NCBI RefSeq assembly: GCF_007713465.1
Contig: NZ_VMSG01000026.1
Coordinates: forward strand, 1 to 64,000
Length of the DNA: 64,000 nucleotides
DNA from: Pseudomonas sp. H3(2019)
Lineage (GTDB): Bacteria > Pseudomonadota > Gammaproteobacteria > Pseudomonadales > Pseudomonadaceae
Direction of reading: 5' to 3'
Positions 1 through 9,249 of the stretch are shown piece by piece; within the stretch, counting starts at the first letter, position 1, and every line of letters starts with the position of its first letter. The notes beneath the pieces were generated by a model. It had not been told where the DNA came from and ran no database searches. It was given only the letters and a program-made list of their open reading frames with translations. The translations under genes were made by a program, and so were the position numbers.

Positions 1-707
1 CCGCTGAAGCCACCGCCCCCTCCCGAGCCGCCGCCAAAGCCTCCGCCGCCAAACCCGCCGGAACCTCCGCGACCGCCGCCACGGGGCAGGACGCCGAGCA
101 TCTGCATGATAGAAATCGTCAGGATAAACAGCACCGCCAATAACACGAATACTGTCGGATGACGCCCGATAAAGTCGCTGCCCTGATCACCGCCCGAATC
201 ATAAATCGTCGACGGTTCATCCAGTGGGCTGCCGCCCAGTACCACCAGCATCGCGGCAACGCCGTCACTGATGCCTTTGCTGAAATTGCCGGACTTGAAT
301 GCCGGAGTGATCACCTGATTGATGATCACCGAACTTTGCGCATCGGTCAGCCGATCTTCCAGGCCATACCCGACTTCGATCCGCAGCTTGCGCTCGGCGC
401 GAGCGACGATCAGCAAGGCGCCGTTGTTCTTGCCCTTCTGTCCGATGCCCCAGTAACGCCCCAGCTGATAACCATAGTCGTCGATGCTGGTGCCTTGCAG
501 GTCCGGCAGCGTCACCACCACCAACTGCTCGCCGGTGGCCTGTTCGTGGGCCTGGAGTTGCTGAGTCAGTTGCTCGCGCACCGCAGGCTCGATCATCTGG
601 GCGTTATCCACCACCCGACCGGTCAACGCCGGAAACTTCAGCTCGGCCTGAGTGGTGATGGCAAAGATCCAAAGCATCACCACCAGGCTGATTTTCAAAA
701 CGCGCAT
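1..707 (-). CDS. TPM-domain protein, YgcG family (partial, C-terminus off the left edge)
   Basis: Reading the minus strand from an ATG at 707 gives an uninterrupted frame to position 1, so the 3' end lies outside the window. The N-terminus (MRVLKISLVVMLWIFAITTQ) is a signal peptide or anchor. It is followed by a TPM domain of about 120 residues with 'LVVVTLPDLQG', 'GKNNGALLIVA' and 'RIEVGYGLE'. A transmembrane helix lies near residues 195-215, and the visible end is a Gly-rich tail (GGFGGGGFGGGSGGGGG). This layout is typical of YgcG-like periplasmic TPM proteins, which are membrane-anchored and of uncertain role. It follows the lemA gene at 809-1417 on the same strand by about 100 bases, the usual LemA-TPM pairing. 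Confidence 0.9.
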   Translation of the reverse strand, partial: MRVLKISLVVMLWIFAITTQAELKFPALTGRVVDNAQMIEPAVREQLTQQLQAHEQATGEQLVVVTLPDLQGTSIDDYGYQLGRYWGIGQKGKNNGALLIVARAERKLRIEVGYGLEDRLTDAQSSVIINQVITPAFKSGNFSKGISDGVAAMLVVLGGSPLDEPSTIYDSGGDQGSDFIGRHPTVFVLLAVLFILTISIMQMLGVLPRGGGRGGSGGFGGGGFGGGSGGGGGFS

Positions 708-808
708 TGGCACCTCATCCCTAATGGCTCATGCCTCATGGCTCTTTCCTCATGATTCATGGGGTGGTATCCCGACAGCACTGAAAACCCGCCGGGAACC
801 TGCGCTGA

Positions 809-1417
809 TCAGAACTTCACTTGCGGCGCCTTGTCGGCACCCGGGCTGGTGGCCTCGAAGGTGTCGCGCAACGGCAGGTCGCTGTACAGCACGCTGTGCC
901 ACAAACGGCCTGGGAACGTCCGCAGTTCAGTGTTGTAGTTCTGCACCGCCAGGATGAAATCCCGGCGCGCCACGGCGATACGGTTTTCGGTGCCTTCAAG
1001 TTGCGATTGCAGCGCCAGGAAGTTCTGGTTCGCCTTCAGATCCGGATAACGCTCGGACACCACCATCAAACGACTGAGGGCGCCGCTGAGCTGATCCTGG
1101 GCCTGCTGGAACTGTTTGAGTTTTTCCGGGTTGTCGAGGGTGCTGGCATCAACCTGGATAGAGGTCGCCTTGGCCCGCGCTTCGACCACCGCCGTCAGAG
1201 TCTCCTCTTCATGCTTGGCGTAACCTCTGACCGTTTCCACCAGATTGGGGATCAGGTCGGCGCGACGCTGGTACTGGTTCTGCACTTGCGACCAGGCCGC
1301 CTTGGCCTGCTCGTCTAGGGTCGGTATGGTGTTGACGCCACAGCCGGCCAGAACCGTGCTGAGCAACATCAATACTGCTATTTGCCAGCCCGAACGATAG
1401 CGCTGTTGTACATTCAT
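809..1417 (-). CDS. lemA: LemA family lipoprotein
   Basis: 202 aa, a normal length for LemA. The ATG at 1417 is preferred over an upstream in-frame start because it gives a lipoprotein signal with lipobox LAGC (Cys26) directly after a hydrophobic helix. Beyond it are the LemA hallmarks: 'WSQVQNQYQRRADLIPNLVETVRGY' in pieces (AWSQVQNQYQRR, DLIPNLVETV), then long helices including 'YPDLKANQNFLALQSQLEG'. LemA proteins are envelope-associated helical bundles of unknown biochemical role, commonly encoded next to TPM-domain proteins as here. First gene of a probable two-gene minus-strand unit, divergent from bglX across 240 bases. Confidence 0.92.
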   Translation of the reverse strand: MNVQQRYRSGWQIAVLMLLSTVLAGCGVNTIPTLDEQAKAAWSQVQNQYQRRADLIPNLVETVRGYAKHEEETLTAVVEARAKATSIQVDASTLDNPEKLKQFQQAQDQLSGALSRLMVVSERYPDLKANQNFLALQSQLEGTENRIAVARRDFILAVQNYNTELRTFPGRLWHSVLYSDLPLRDTFEATSPGADKAPQVKF

Positions 1418-1657
1418 GCGAGTGATGCTCCCTTGCCCATTACCCTGGAAATATTCCTGCGCGCCTTCAACTCGAACTCTTGGGGCATAATCTGCCGCCG
1501 CCACTGGATTGCATCGGGCCAATCGGCTAAAAGATGCCCAGCGCTGAAAGAGTTTAGAAGTTTGCGGCATTTAGTCGAACAACAACAGACGCCCCCTAAT
1601 TTTTGGCTGACCGGCGCGTAACCACTGCGTCCGTTTAGGCTTTTGAGATCACTATTC

Positions 1658-3949
1658 ATGAAGAAGCTGTGTTTGCTGGGCCTTGCCATCGGCCTGGCCA
1701 GTCACTCTGTATGGGCCGACACAACGCCTGCACCGATTGAAAACAAGGACGCTTTCGTCAGCAACCTGATGAAGCAGATGACCCTTGAAGAAAAGATCGG
1801 CCAATTGCGCCTGATCAGCATCGGCCCGGAAATGCCCCGCGAGCTGATCCGCAAGGAAATCGCCGCCGGCAACATCGGCGGTACGTTCAACTCGATCACT
1901 CGCCCGGAAAACCGTCCGATGCAGGACGCGGCCATGCGCAGCCGGTTGAAGATCCCGATGTTCTTCGCCTATGACGTGATCCACGGCCACCGGACCATTT
2001 TCCCTATCCCTCTGGCCCTGGCCTCGAGCTGGGACATGGACGCCATCGGCCGTAGCGGGCGCATCGCCGCCAAGGAAGCCGCCGCCGACAGTCTCGACAT
2101 CACCTTCGCGCCGATGGTCGACATCTCCCGCGACCCACGCTGGGGCCGCACCTCCGAAGGTTTCGGCGAAGACACCTACCTGGTCTCGCGCATCGCCAAA
2201 GTGATGGTCAAGGCCTATCAGGGCGAAACCCCGAGCGCGGCCGACAGCATCATGGCCAGCGTCAAGCACTTCGCCCTGTACGGCGCGGTCGAAGGCGGTC
2301 GCGACTACAACACCGTCGACATGAGCCCGGTGAAGATGTACCAGGACTACCTACCGCCGTACCGCGCCGCCATTGATGCCGGCGCCGGTGGGGTGATGGT
2401 TGCGCTGAACTCGATCAACGGCATTCCGGCCACCGCCAACATGTGGCTGATGCAGGACCTGCTGCGCAAGGAGTGGGGCTTCAAGGGCCTGGCGGTCAGC
2501 GACCACGGGGCGATCTTCGAGCTGATCAAGCATGGCGTGGCCCGCGACGGGCGTGAAGCGGCGAAGCTGGCGATCAAGGCCGGCATCGACATGAGCATGA
2601 ACGACACCCTGTACGGCAAGGAACTGCCAGGGCTGCTGAAGTCCGGCGAAATCCAGCAGAGCGACATCGACAACGCCGTGCGTGAAGTGCTCGGCGCCAA
2701 GTACGACATGGGCCTGTTCAAGGACCCATACCTGCGTATCGGCAAGGTCGAGGATGATCCGGCCGACACCTACGCCGAAAACCGTCTGCACCGCGCCGAG
2801 GCCCGTGACGTTGCACGTCGCAGCATGGTGTTGCTGAAGAACCAGAACGAAACCCTGCCGCTGAAGAAGACCGAGAAAATCGTTCTGGTCGGCCCGCTGG
2901 CCAAGGCACCGATCGACATGATGGGCAGCTGGGCTGCCGCCGGCAAACCGGAACAGTCGGTCACCTTGCTCGATGGCATGACCCGTGCCCTGGGTGATCA
3001 GACCAAGCTGACCTACGTCCGTGGCGCCAACATCACCGAGGACAAGAAAGTCCTCGATTACCTGAACTTCCTCAACTTCGACGCTCCGGAAGTGGTGAAT
3101 GACCCGCGTTCGGCGCAGGTCATGATTGACGAAGCGGTGAAAGCGGCGCAGCAGGCTGATGTGGTGGTGGCGGCAGTCGGAGAATCCCGTGGCATGTCCC
3201 ACGAATCGTCGAGCCGTACCGATCTGAACATCCCGGCCAACCAGCGCGACCTGATCAAGGCCCTGAAAGCCACCGGCAAACCGCTGGTACTGGTGCTGAT
3301 GAACGGCCGTCCGCTGACCATTCTCGAAGAGAAGGACCAGGCTGACGCGATTCTCGAAACCTGGTTCACCGGCACCGAAGGCGGCAACGCGATTGCCGAC
3401 GTGCTGTTCGGCGACTACAACCCGTCGGGCAAGCTGCCGATCAGCATCCCGCGTTCAGTGGGGCAGATTCCGACCTACTACAACCACCTGAGCATCGGTC
3501 GCCCGTTCACTCCAGGCAAACCGGGCAACTACACTTCGCAGTATTTCGATGACACCACCGGTCCTCTGTATCCATTCGGCTACGGTCTGAGCTACACCAG
3601 CTTCAGCCTGTCGGACATGGCCCTGTCGTCGACCACGCTGAACAAGTCCGGCAAGATCGACGCCAGCGTGACCGTTAAAAACACCGGCAAGCGCGACGGC
3701 GAAACCGTGGTGCAGTTGTACATTCAGGACGTGGTCGGTTCGATGATTCGCCCGCTCAAAGAACTGAAAAACTTCCAGAAAGTGATGCTCAAGGCCGGCG
3801 AACAGAAAGTCATCCACTTCACCATCGACGAGGACGACCTGAAGTTCTACAACGCCCAGCTCAAATATGCAGCAGAACCTGGCAAGTTCAACGTACAGAT
3901 CGGCCTCGATTCCGAGGACGTGACGCAGCAGAGCTTCGAGTTGCTTTAA
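1658..3949 (+). CDS. bglX: Periplasmic beta-glucosidase BglX (GH3)
   Basis: 763 aa from the ATG at 1658. An in-frame TTG 15 bases upstream is less likely because the Sec signal (MKKLCLLGLAIGLASHSVWA) begins exactly at the ATG. Order of domains: GH3 N-terminal barrel, with the nucleophile Asp in 'GLAVSDHGA' (about D282); GH3 C-terminal domain with 'ADVVVAAVGE' and 'NGRPLTI'; and a fibronectin-III-like domain in the last 100 residues ('TVKNTGKRDGETVVQLYI'). It hydrolyses beta-linked gluco-oligosaccharides in the periplasm. Monocistronic, followed directly by a REP pair that may end the transcript. Confidence 0.95.
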   Translation: MKKLCLLGLAIGLASHSVWADTTPAPIENKDAFVSNLMKQMTLEEKIGQLRLISIGPEMPRELIRKEIAAGNIGGTFNSITRPENRPMQDAAMRSRLKIPMFFAYDVIHGHRTIFPIPLALASSWDMDAIGRSGRIAAKEAAADSLDITFAPMVDISRDPRWGRTSEGFGEDTYLVSRIAKVMVKAYQGETPSAADSIMASVKHFALYGAVEGGRDYNTVDMSPVKMYQDYLPPYRAAIDAGAGGVMVALNSINGIPATANMWLMQDLLRKEWGFKGLAVSDHGAIFELIKHGVARDGREAAKLAIKAGIDMSMNDTLYGKELPGLLKSGEIQQSDIDNAVREVLGAKYDMGLFKDPYLRIGKVEDDPADTYAENRLHRAEARDVARRSMVLLKNQNETLPLKKTEKIVLVGPLAKAPIDMMGSWAAAGKPEQSVTLLDGMTRALGDQTKLTYVRGANITEDKKVLDYLNFLNFDAPEVVNDPRSAQVMIDEAVKAAQQADVVVAAVGESRGMSHESSSRTDLNIPANQRDLIKALKATGKPLVLVLMNGRPLTILEEKDQADAILETWFTGTEGGNAIADVLFGDYNPSGKLPISIPRSVGQIPTYYNHLSIGRPFTPGKPGNYTSQYFDDTTGPLYPFGYGLSYTSFSLSDMALSSTTLNKSGKIDASVTVKNTGKRDGETVVQLYIQDVVGSMIRPLKELKNFQKVMLKAGEQKVIHFTIDEDDLKFYNAQLKYAAEPGKFNVQIGLDSEDVTQQSFELL

Positions 3950-3960
3950 ATGAAGTACCT

Positions 3961-4048
3961 GTGGGAGCGAGCTTGCTCGCGATGAGGCCATAACATTCAA
4001 CATCTCTGTTGACTGTTATATCGCCATCGCGAGCAAGCTCGCTCCCAC
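3961..4048. repeat. REP doublet (REPIN), class 1
   Basis: Two inverted copies of a REP core (GTGGGAGCGAGCTTGCTCGC at 3961; its reverse complement ending at 4048) separated by about 40 bases. Such inverted REP pairs are typical of intergenic DNA in fluorescent pseudomonads. It sits between the convergent bglX and clsB genes. Confidence 0.9.
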
Positions 4049-4077
4049 ACTGTTTTTTGGTGTTTGGGGGATTGTGT

Positions 4078-5235
4078 TCACCCCCGCCGATCCAGCAGAT
4101 TCACCACCATCCGATCCACCCATCCCCACACCCGCTGCTTGACCCGTCGCCACAACGGTCGACGTTGCCATTCCTCAAGACTGACCCTTTGACTCAGGGC
4201 AAAGTCCTTCTCGAAACTTGCCGCCACCGCCAGACTCAGCGCCGGATCGTGGGCTTCCAGGTTGGCTTCCAGGTTGAAGCGCAGATTCCAGTGATCGAAA
4301 TTGCATGAGCCAATGCTCACCCAGTCATCGATCAGGACCATTTTCAGGTGCAGGAAACACGGCTGGTATTCGAAGATCTTCACCCCGGACTTGAGCAAGC
4401 GCGGGTAATAACGATGCCCGGCGTAGCGCACCGACGGATGATCGGTACGCGGCCCGGTCAGCAGCAGGCGCACATCGATACCCCGCGCAGCAGCCTTGCG
4501 CAATGAGCGGCGGACTTTCCAGGTCGGCAGGAAGTAAGGCGTGGCCAGCCAGATTCGCTGCTGACCGCTATTCAATGCACGAAACAGCGATTGCAGGATA
4601 TCCCGGTGCTGCCTGGCGTCGGCATACGCTACCCGGCCCATCCCCTCACCCATCGACGGCACCCGTGGCAGACGTGGCAAACCGAAGTGCGACACAGGTT
4701 TCCAGGCACGGCGGTGACGGTTGGCAATCCATTGACGGTCGAACAGCAACTGCCAGTCGAGCACCAGCGGGCCGCCGATTTCCACCATCACTTCATGCCA
4801 CTCACTGGTTTCGCAACCTGGGGTCCAGAACTCGTCGGTAACGCCCGTGCCGCCGACCACCGCCAGCGTCTGATCGACCAACAGCAACTTGCGGTGGTCC
4901 CGATAAAGGTTGCGCACCCAGCGCCGCCAGCTCAGGCGATTGTAGAAACGCAGCTCCACGCCGGCCTCGATCAGGCGTCGCCGCAGACTCAGGGTGAATG
5001 CCAGGCTGCCGTAGTCATCGAACAGGCAACGCACGCGTACACCGCGCGCGGCGGCTTGCACCAGCGCCTGAACCATCGCCTCGGCACAGGCGCCCGCCTC
5101 CACCAGGTACAGCTCCACGTCAACCTGTTCCTGTGCAGCGGCAATCGCTGCCAGCATCCGTGGAAAAAACTGCGGCCCGTCGATCAACAGCTCATAGCGA
5201 TTGCCTTCACGCCAGGGAAACACTGCACCGCTCAT
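4078..5235 (-). CDS. clsB: Cardiolipin synthase B-type, phospholipase D superfamily
   Basis: 385 aa with two HKD active-site motifs: H114-x-K116...D121 in 'YRDHRKLLLVD' and H296-x-K298...D303 in 'FLHLKMVLIDD'. The second is followed by the conserved 'SIGSCNFD'. There is no N-terminal transmembrane pair, which matches ClsB (YbhO) rather than ClsA. Expected reaction: phosphatidyl transfer to make cardiolipin or a related phospholipid at the inner membrane. Its ATG at 5235 lies one base from the stop of the upstream yceI-like gene, so the two are probably co-transcribed. Confidence 0.88.
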   Translation of the reverse strand: MSGAVFPWREGNRYELLIDGPQFFPRMLAAIAAAQEQVDVELYLVEAGACAEAMVQALVQAAARGVRVRCLFDDYGSLAFTLSLRRRLIEAGVELRFYNRLSWRRWVRNLYRDHRKLLLVDQTLAVVGGTGVTDEFWTPGCETSEWHEVMVEIGGPLVLDWQLLFDRQWIANRHRRAWKPVSHFGLPRLPRVPSMGEGMGRVAYADARQHRDILQSLFRALNSGQQRIWLATPYFLPTWKVRRSLRKAAARGIDVRLLLTGPRTDHPSVRYAGHRYYPRLLKSGVKIFEYQPCFLHLKMVLIDDWVSIGSCNFDHWNLRFNLEANLEAHDPALSLAVAASFEKDFALSQRVSLEEWQRRPLWRRVKQRVWGWVDRMVVNLLDRRG

Positions 5236-5236
5236 G

Positions 5237-5827
5237 TCAGCGCGCCGTAAAAATCAGCACCGCACCCACCGGCACCGACGAACTGATGGCCGACAGGCCG
5301 GCGACTGTGCGCAGGTTTTCCAGCCCTGGCAGCAGATCGAAATCCTCCGCTTTAATGACCAGCGGTTCCAGGGTCACCACTTGAAAACGCCGATCATCGA
5401 GGCGTGTCGCCAGCAACTCGGCGTTGTAAGCGTGCTCTTTGCCGTGAAGGCTGACCGTCAATGGCAAACGCAATTCGAGTTGCGCGCCGGGGGCCAGATC
5501 CTTGATCGGCCGCAGATCGATCTGCGTACTGATCAGCGCTTCAGGGAACGTCTTGATCTCGAACAGCTCTTTACGCATGCGCTCATCGCGCAGCGGAATG
5601 CCGCTGTTGACCGACTCCAGTTCGACCTGCACTTGCGCCTGGCCGTTGGCGTCGACCTTGCCATGCAGTACCAGAAAGCGCTGAACTTCGGAGAGGTTGG
5701 CGTTCTTGGTGGAGATAAACGACAGACGTGAAGACTCGCCGTCCAGATACCAGTCGGCGTGGGCTGGCGAGGTAACGAAAGCCAACGGCAGCAAGGCCAG
5801 GGCTGTGCAGCAAAACCGCTTGAACAT
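5237..5827 (-). CDS. YceI family periplasmic protein
   Basis: 196 aa from the ATG at 5827 (a GTG two codons earlier is also possible). A Sec signal peptide ends at 'SPAHA'. The mature part begins 'DWYLDGESSRLSFISTKN', the usual start of the YceI lipocalin-like beta barrel, and contains 'VELESVNSGIPLRDERM' and 'FPEALIST'. YceI proteins bind isoprenoid or lipid-like ligands in the periplasm. The precise role is unknown. It ends one base before clsB begins, suggesting a two-gene envelope-lipid unit. Confidence 0.88.
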   Translation of the reverse strand: MFKRFCCTALALLPLAFVTSPAHADWYLDGESSRLSFISTKNANLSEVQRFLVLHGKVDANGQAQVQVELESVNSGIPLRDERMRKELFEIKTFPEALISTQIDLRPIKDLAPGAQLELRLPLTVSLHGKEHAYNAELLATRLDDRRFQVVTLEPLVIKAEDFDLLPGLENLRTVAGLSAISSSVPVGAVLIFTAR

Positions 5828-5910
5828 AAACACTCATGGGCAAGTAAACCTGAGCCGAACCTTAGCCTGAGTGAACGCGCTTGCAAACCGCACAAGGCAA
5901 AAGACCGCCC

Positions 5911-6237
5911 CTATGGAGTCAACCGACACCCCTGACGAGCCCCGAGCCACGCGGCGATATGACTGCGCCCCATGCCGCTGACCGTCACGCGTTTGTTTGC
6001 AGCGTCATCGAGAAAACCGCTGATGGGCACGTACTGCGTCACATAGCCCTGGCAATAATCCGCCGGGTTGTTCTCGACATACCGGCACGAGCAATACTCC
6101 TTGGCGGTGTAGGCACTGATGATGTCGGGGAACGCCGACAACGCAACTCGCTCCTGCCACATCCAGCCAAGCAGCACAGCGATCAACAACAGCAACAAGC
6201 TGAGTCGTGGTCGACGGCGAATAAATCTGAAACTCAT
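5911..6237 (-). CDS. Small membrane-anchored protein of unknown function
   Basis: 108 aa. An Arg-rich start (RFIRRRPR) precedes one hydrophobic helix (about residues 12-26), so a positive-inside signal anchor with a periplasmic remainder is likely. The outside part has Cys residues in 'EYCSCRYVE', 'DYCQGY' and 'RQGCRLTP', which suggests disulfides or a bound cofactor. I do not recognise the family. Its ATG overlaps the stop of the serine hydrolase gene by 4 bases (ATGA), so the two are translationally coupled and probably act together. Confidence 0.72.
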   Translation of the reverse strand: MSFRFIRRRPRLSLLLLLIAVLLGWMWQERVALSAFPDIISAYTAKEYCSCRYVENNPADYCQGYVTQYVPISGFLDDAANKRVTVSGMGRSHIAAWLGARQGCRLTP

Positions 6238-7337
6238 GGCTGCACCTTCTGCGCAAATGCCGCCAGTGCCAGTCTGAGCAATTCGTTGTGCTGGTAACTG
6301 CCGTCGCGATCATCGCCATAGCGCACGATCACCAGATTCTCACTGGGCACCACGTACAGCGCCTGCCCCCAATGGCCGAGTGCAGCGAAGGTGTCATCGG
6401 GTGCGTCCTCCCAGGGTCTTTCGGCGCCGTCGACCGCACGATTGAGCCACCAATGCCCGCCGGGAACGGCTTCATCCTGATTGGCCTTGAAGCGAATGAA
6501 CGGTTGGCGGTTGAACTCGACCCAGTCCTTTGGCAGCAACTGCCGGTTACCCCAGCGACCGTCGCGTTGCATCAACAGGCCGATCCGCGCCAGATCGCGA
6601 GCCGTCATATAGGCGTAGGACGAGGCAACAAACGTCCCCGTGGCATCGGTCTCCCAAACGGCGCTGCGAATCCCCAGGGGGCCAAACAACGCGGTCCATG
6701 GATAGTCGGCGTAGCGCTGCGCACCGACCATGGTCTTCAGCGTTGCGGCCAACAGATTGCTGTCACCGCTGGAATAACGAAACGCCTGACCCGGCGGGCT
6801 GAACTCGTCTTGGCCGGCAGCGAACGCGGCGATGTCCTGGCGTCCATGGGTGTAGAGCATCGCCACTACCGAAGAATTCAGCGGCGCATATTCATAGGTT
6901 TCCTGCCAGTCCAGCCCCGAGGCCCAATGCAGCAAATCCGCGACGGATACATTCGGATGGATCTGCAAGGGTGGATAAAACTTCGCTGCCGGGTCCTGCA
7001 ATTTGAACAAGCCTTCGCCATAGGCTACGCCCAGCACCGTGGCCATCAGGCTTTTACTGACGGACCAGGTCAGGTGCGGTGTGTCGGCTGTGGTTGGGCC
7101 GGCGTAGCGTTCGTAGATCAATTGCCCGTCACGAATCACCAGCAAGGCATCGGTGCGAACGCCGGTGCGGCCGCCGTCGTCGCGCGGTGCAAAGGCGTAA
7201 TCCTCCAAGGCCTGAAGCGCCGGACCGCTGATTTTCGGGCCAGGCGACCATTGCTCGGCGGGCCAGTTTTCCGCCAGAACCGGAAGGCTGACCAGCAACA
7301 TGAACAGCAGAGGCAGGCGTTTGAACACGACAGACAC
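6234..7337 (-). CDS. Periplasmic serine hydrolase, class C beta-lactamase fold
   Basis: 367 aa, probably starting at a GTG (7337), with signal peptide ending near 'LPVLA'. The catalytic Ser-x-x-Lys is S92-V-S-K95 in 'TWSVSKSLMATVLG'. The second motif is Y188-S-S in 'FRYSSGDSN'. 'DLLHWASGLDW' is the usual loop of this family. The set resembles 6-aminohexanoate-dimer hydrolases and esterase-like penicillin-binding proteins more than true AmpC beta-lactamases. The substrate cannot be read from sequence. It is coupled to the downstream 108-aa Cys-containing membrane protein. Confidence 0.85.
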   Translation of the reverse strand: MSVVFKRLPLLFMLLVSLPVLAENWPAEQWSPGPKISGPALQALEDYAFAPRDDGGRTGVRTDALLVIRDGQLIYERYAGPTTADTPHLTWSVSKSLMATVLGVAYGEGLFKLQDPAAKFYPPLQIHPNVSVADLLHWASGLDWQETYEYAPLNSSVVAMLYTHGRQDIAAFAAGQDEFSPPGQAFRYSSGDSNLLAATLKTMVGAQRYADYPWTALFGPLGIRSAVWETDATGTFVASSYAYMTARDLARIGLLMQRDGRWGNRQLLPKDWVEFNRQPFIRFKANQDEAVPGGHWWLNRAVDGAERPWEDAPDDTFAALGHWGQALYVVPSENLVIVRYGDDRDGSYQHNELLRLALAAFAQKVQP

Positions 7338-7600
7338 TCAAAGGGATTAACTCTCTGAGCCTAGTCGAGTCAGATGACAATTTTGAAGTTTTGGTTGTTT
7401 GTGAAATGGCCCGTGTAGAGGCCCGTCAATACACCGCAAATGCCTTGGCCAATCGCCGGGCCCATGCGCCTCAGGGGCTGTCACACAAGCATCACCAAAG
7501 CTTCATGGCGATGACACCGGGGCTACATAGCCTGACTTTGCACAACAAAGTCGATCGACTGCAACCCAAGACGGGTGAGCAGCCCGTACGGAGATTCGCA

Positions 7601-8356
7601 ATGACTCAGATCGCCCGCATCAGCGACACCGGCAATGAACGCCGCCTGCAAGCCGAACGCCTGATCGGCGCCGAGGCGTTGCAGGAAGCCCAGGCCCTGC
7701 GCTTCAACGTTTTCAGCGGCGAGTTCAACGCCAAGCTCAAAGGCGCAGAATTGGGTCTGGACATGGATGACTATGATGTTCACTGCGCCCACATTGGTGT
7801 GCGTGATTTGAATAGCGGACGCCTGGTAGCAACCACGCGTTTGCTCGACCATCAGGCCGCCAGCAGCCTGGGGCGTTTTTACAGCGAAGAAGAGTTCAGC
7901 CTGCACGGCCTGGTCCATCTGCAAGGGCCGATCCTGGAGATCGGTCGCACCTGCGTCGACCCGGCCTACCGTAACGGCGGCACCATCGCCGTGCTCTGGG
8001 GCGAGTTGGCCGAAGTGCTGAATCAGGGCGGCTACAGCTACCTGATGGGTTGCGCGAGCATCCCGATGCAGGACGGCGGCATTCAGGCCCAGGCGATCAT
8101 GCAGCGCTTGCGTGAACGCTATCTGTGCACCGAGCACCTGCGCGCCGAACCGAAGAAACCGCTGCCGACCCTCGATATCCCTTCCAACGTGATCGCTGAA
8201 ATGCCGCCACTGCTCAAGGCTTACATGCGCCTGGGCGCGAAGATCTGCGGCGAGCCGTGCTGGGATGAAGACTTCCAGGTGGCCGACGTGTTCATCCTGC
8301 TCAAGCGTGACGAACTGTGCCCGCGTTACGCCAAACACTTCAAGGCGGCAGTCTGA
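7601..8356 (+). CDS. olsB: L-ornithine N-alpha-acyltransferase OlsB
   Basis: 251 aa. The ATG at 7601 has a GGAG at 7590-7593 at ideal spacing, so the longer upstream frame is rejected. The sequence has the OlsB/GNAT-like fold: 'QEAQALRFNVFSGEFN' near the N-terminus, 'ATTRLLDHQAA', and 'EIGRTCVDPAYRNGGTIAVLWGEL', the acyl-carrier-binding loop. OlsB acylates ornithine with a 3-hydroxyacyl chain from ACP, the first step of ornithine-lipid synthesis. Stop and start overlap with olsA (TGATG), so the pair makes a phosphorus-free membrane lipid. A weak Pho-box-like CTGTCAC lies at 7478-7484. Confidence 0.9.
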   Translation: MTQIARISDTGNERRLQAERLIGAEALQEAQALRFNVFSGEFNAKLKGAELGLDMDDYDVHCAHIGVRDLNSGRLVATTRLLDHQAASSLGRFYSEEEFSLHGLVHLQGPILEIGRTCVDPAYRNGGTIAVLWGELAEVLNQGGYSYLMGCASIPMQDGGIQAQAIMQRLRERYLCTEHLRAEPKKPLPTLDIPSNVIAEMPPLLKAYMRLGAKICGEPCWDEDFQVADVFILLKRDELCPRYAKHFKAAV

Positions 8357-9150
8357 TGAGCCGGCTGCGGGTGTACGCGCGGATCGCGCGAGTGCTGCTG
8401 GTGGTCGCGCTGGGCTTGAGCATGGCCAGCGTGTTCGGGCTGTTCGAGCGCATGGGGGTGGCCAACTCGATGGTGCGGCGCCAACGCTGGTCGCGGTTTT
8501 TCATGACCCGGCTGAGCAACGCCCTGCCCTTTCGCGTAACGGTCCACGGCGAATTGCCGCAAAAGCCGATGCTCTGGGTCAGTAACCATGTGTCCTGGAC
8601 CGACATTCCGCTGCTGGGCATGCTCACGCCCTTGTCCTTCCTGTCCAAGGCCGAAGTGCGTACCTGGCCGGTCGCCGGCTGGCTCGCGGCCAAGGCTGGC
8701 AGTCTGTTCATTCGTCGGGGTTCGGGTGACAGCCAACTGATCCGCAAACAGATGAGCCGCCACCTTGAGCAAGCCCATCCGCTGCTGATGTTCCCGGAAG
8801 GCACCACCACCGATGGCCGTTCGTTGCGCACCTTTCATGGTCGCTTGCTGTCCGCGGCCATTGACGCAGACGTGGCACTGCAACCGGTGGCCGTTCGTTA
8901 TCTGCGCGATGGCCAGATCGACCCGCTCGCCCCGTTCATTGGCGATGACGACTTGCTCTCGCACTTGATGCGCTTGTTCGCCAACGATCAGGGCGACGTC
9001 GAGATCCATCTGCTCAAACCGATTGCCTGCCACGGTCAGGAACGCGCGGCGCTGGCGTTTGCGGCGCAACAAGCGGTGCAGAAGGCGTTGTTTGGTGACG
9101 TGGCAAAACCTGCGGAACCACGGCGCGCTGGCGAACTGATTGCCGCATGA
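8356..9150 (+). CDS. olsA: Lyso-ornithine lipid O-acyltransferase OlsA (PlsC family)
   Basis: 264 aa from the ATG at 8356, which shares one base with the olsB stop. An N-terminal hydrophobic helix (about residues 8-32) is followed by the acyltransferase H-x4-D motif H78-x4-D83 in 'NHVSWTD' and the substrate motif 'FPEGTT' from F146. Given its coupling to olsB it should acylate the 3-hydroxyl of lyso-ornithine lipid rather than lysophosphatidate, although PlsC-type enzymes can do both. It acts on the cytoplasmic face of the inner membrane. Confidence 0.88.
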   Translation: MSRLRVYARIARVLLVVALGLSMASVFGLFERMGVANSMVRRQRWSRFFMTRLSNALPFRVTVHGELPQKPMLWVSNHVSWTDIPLLGMLTPLSFLSKAEVRTWPVAGWLAAKAGSLFIRRGSGDSQLIRKQMSRHLEQAHPLLMFPEGTTTDGRSLRTFHGRLLSAAIDADVALQPVAVRYLRDGQIDPLAPFIGDDDLLSHLMRLFANDQGDVEIHLLKPIACHGQERAALAFAAQQAVQKALFGDVAKPAEPRRAGELIAA

Positions 9151-9160
9151 TCCCGATCCT

Positions 9161-9247
9161 GTAGGAGCAAAGCTTGCTCGCGATGGCGTCACCTCGGTCT
9201 ATCTGATGACCGCGTCATCGTTCATCGCGAGCAAGCTTTGCTCCTAC
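9161..9247. repeat. REP doublet (REPIN), class 1 variant
   Basis: Inverted copies of GTAGGAGCAAAGCTTGCTCG (from 9161) and its complement (to 9247), with about 40 bases between. This differs from the 3961 copy in the outer arm (GTAGGAGCAAAG rather than GTGGGAGCGAG). Lies between the convergent olsA and acpH genes. Confidence 0.88.
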
Positions 9248-9249
9248 GG

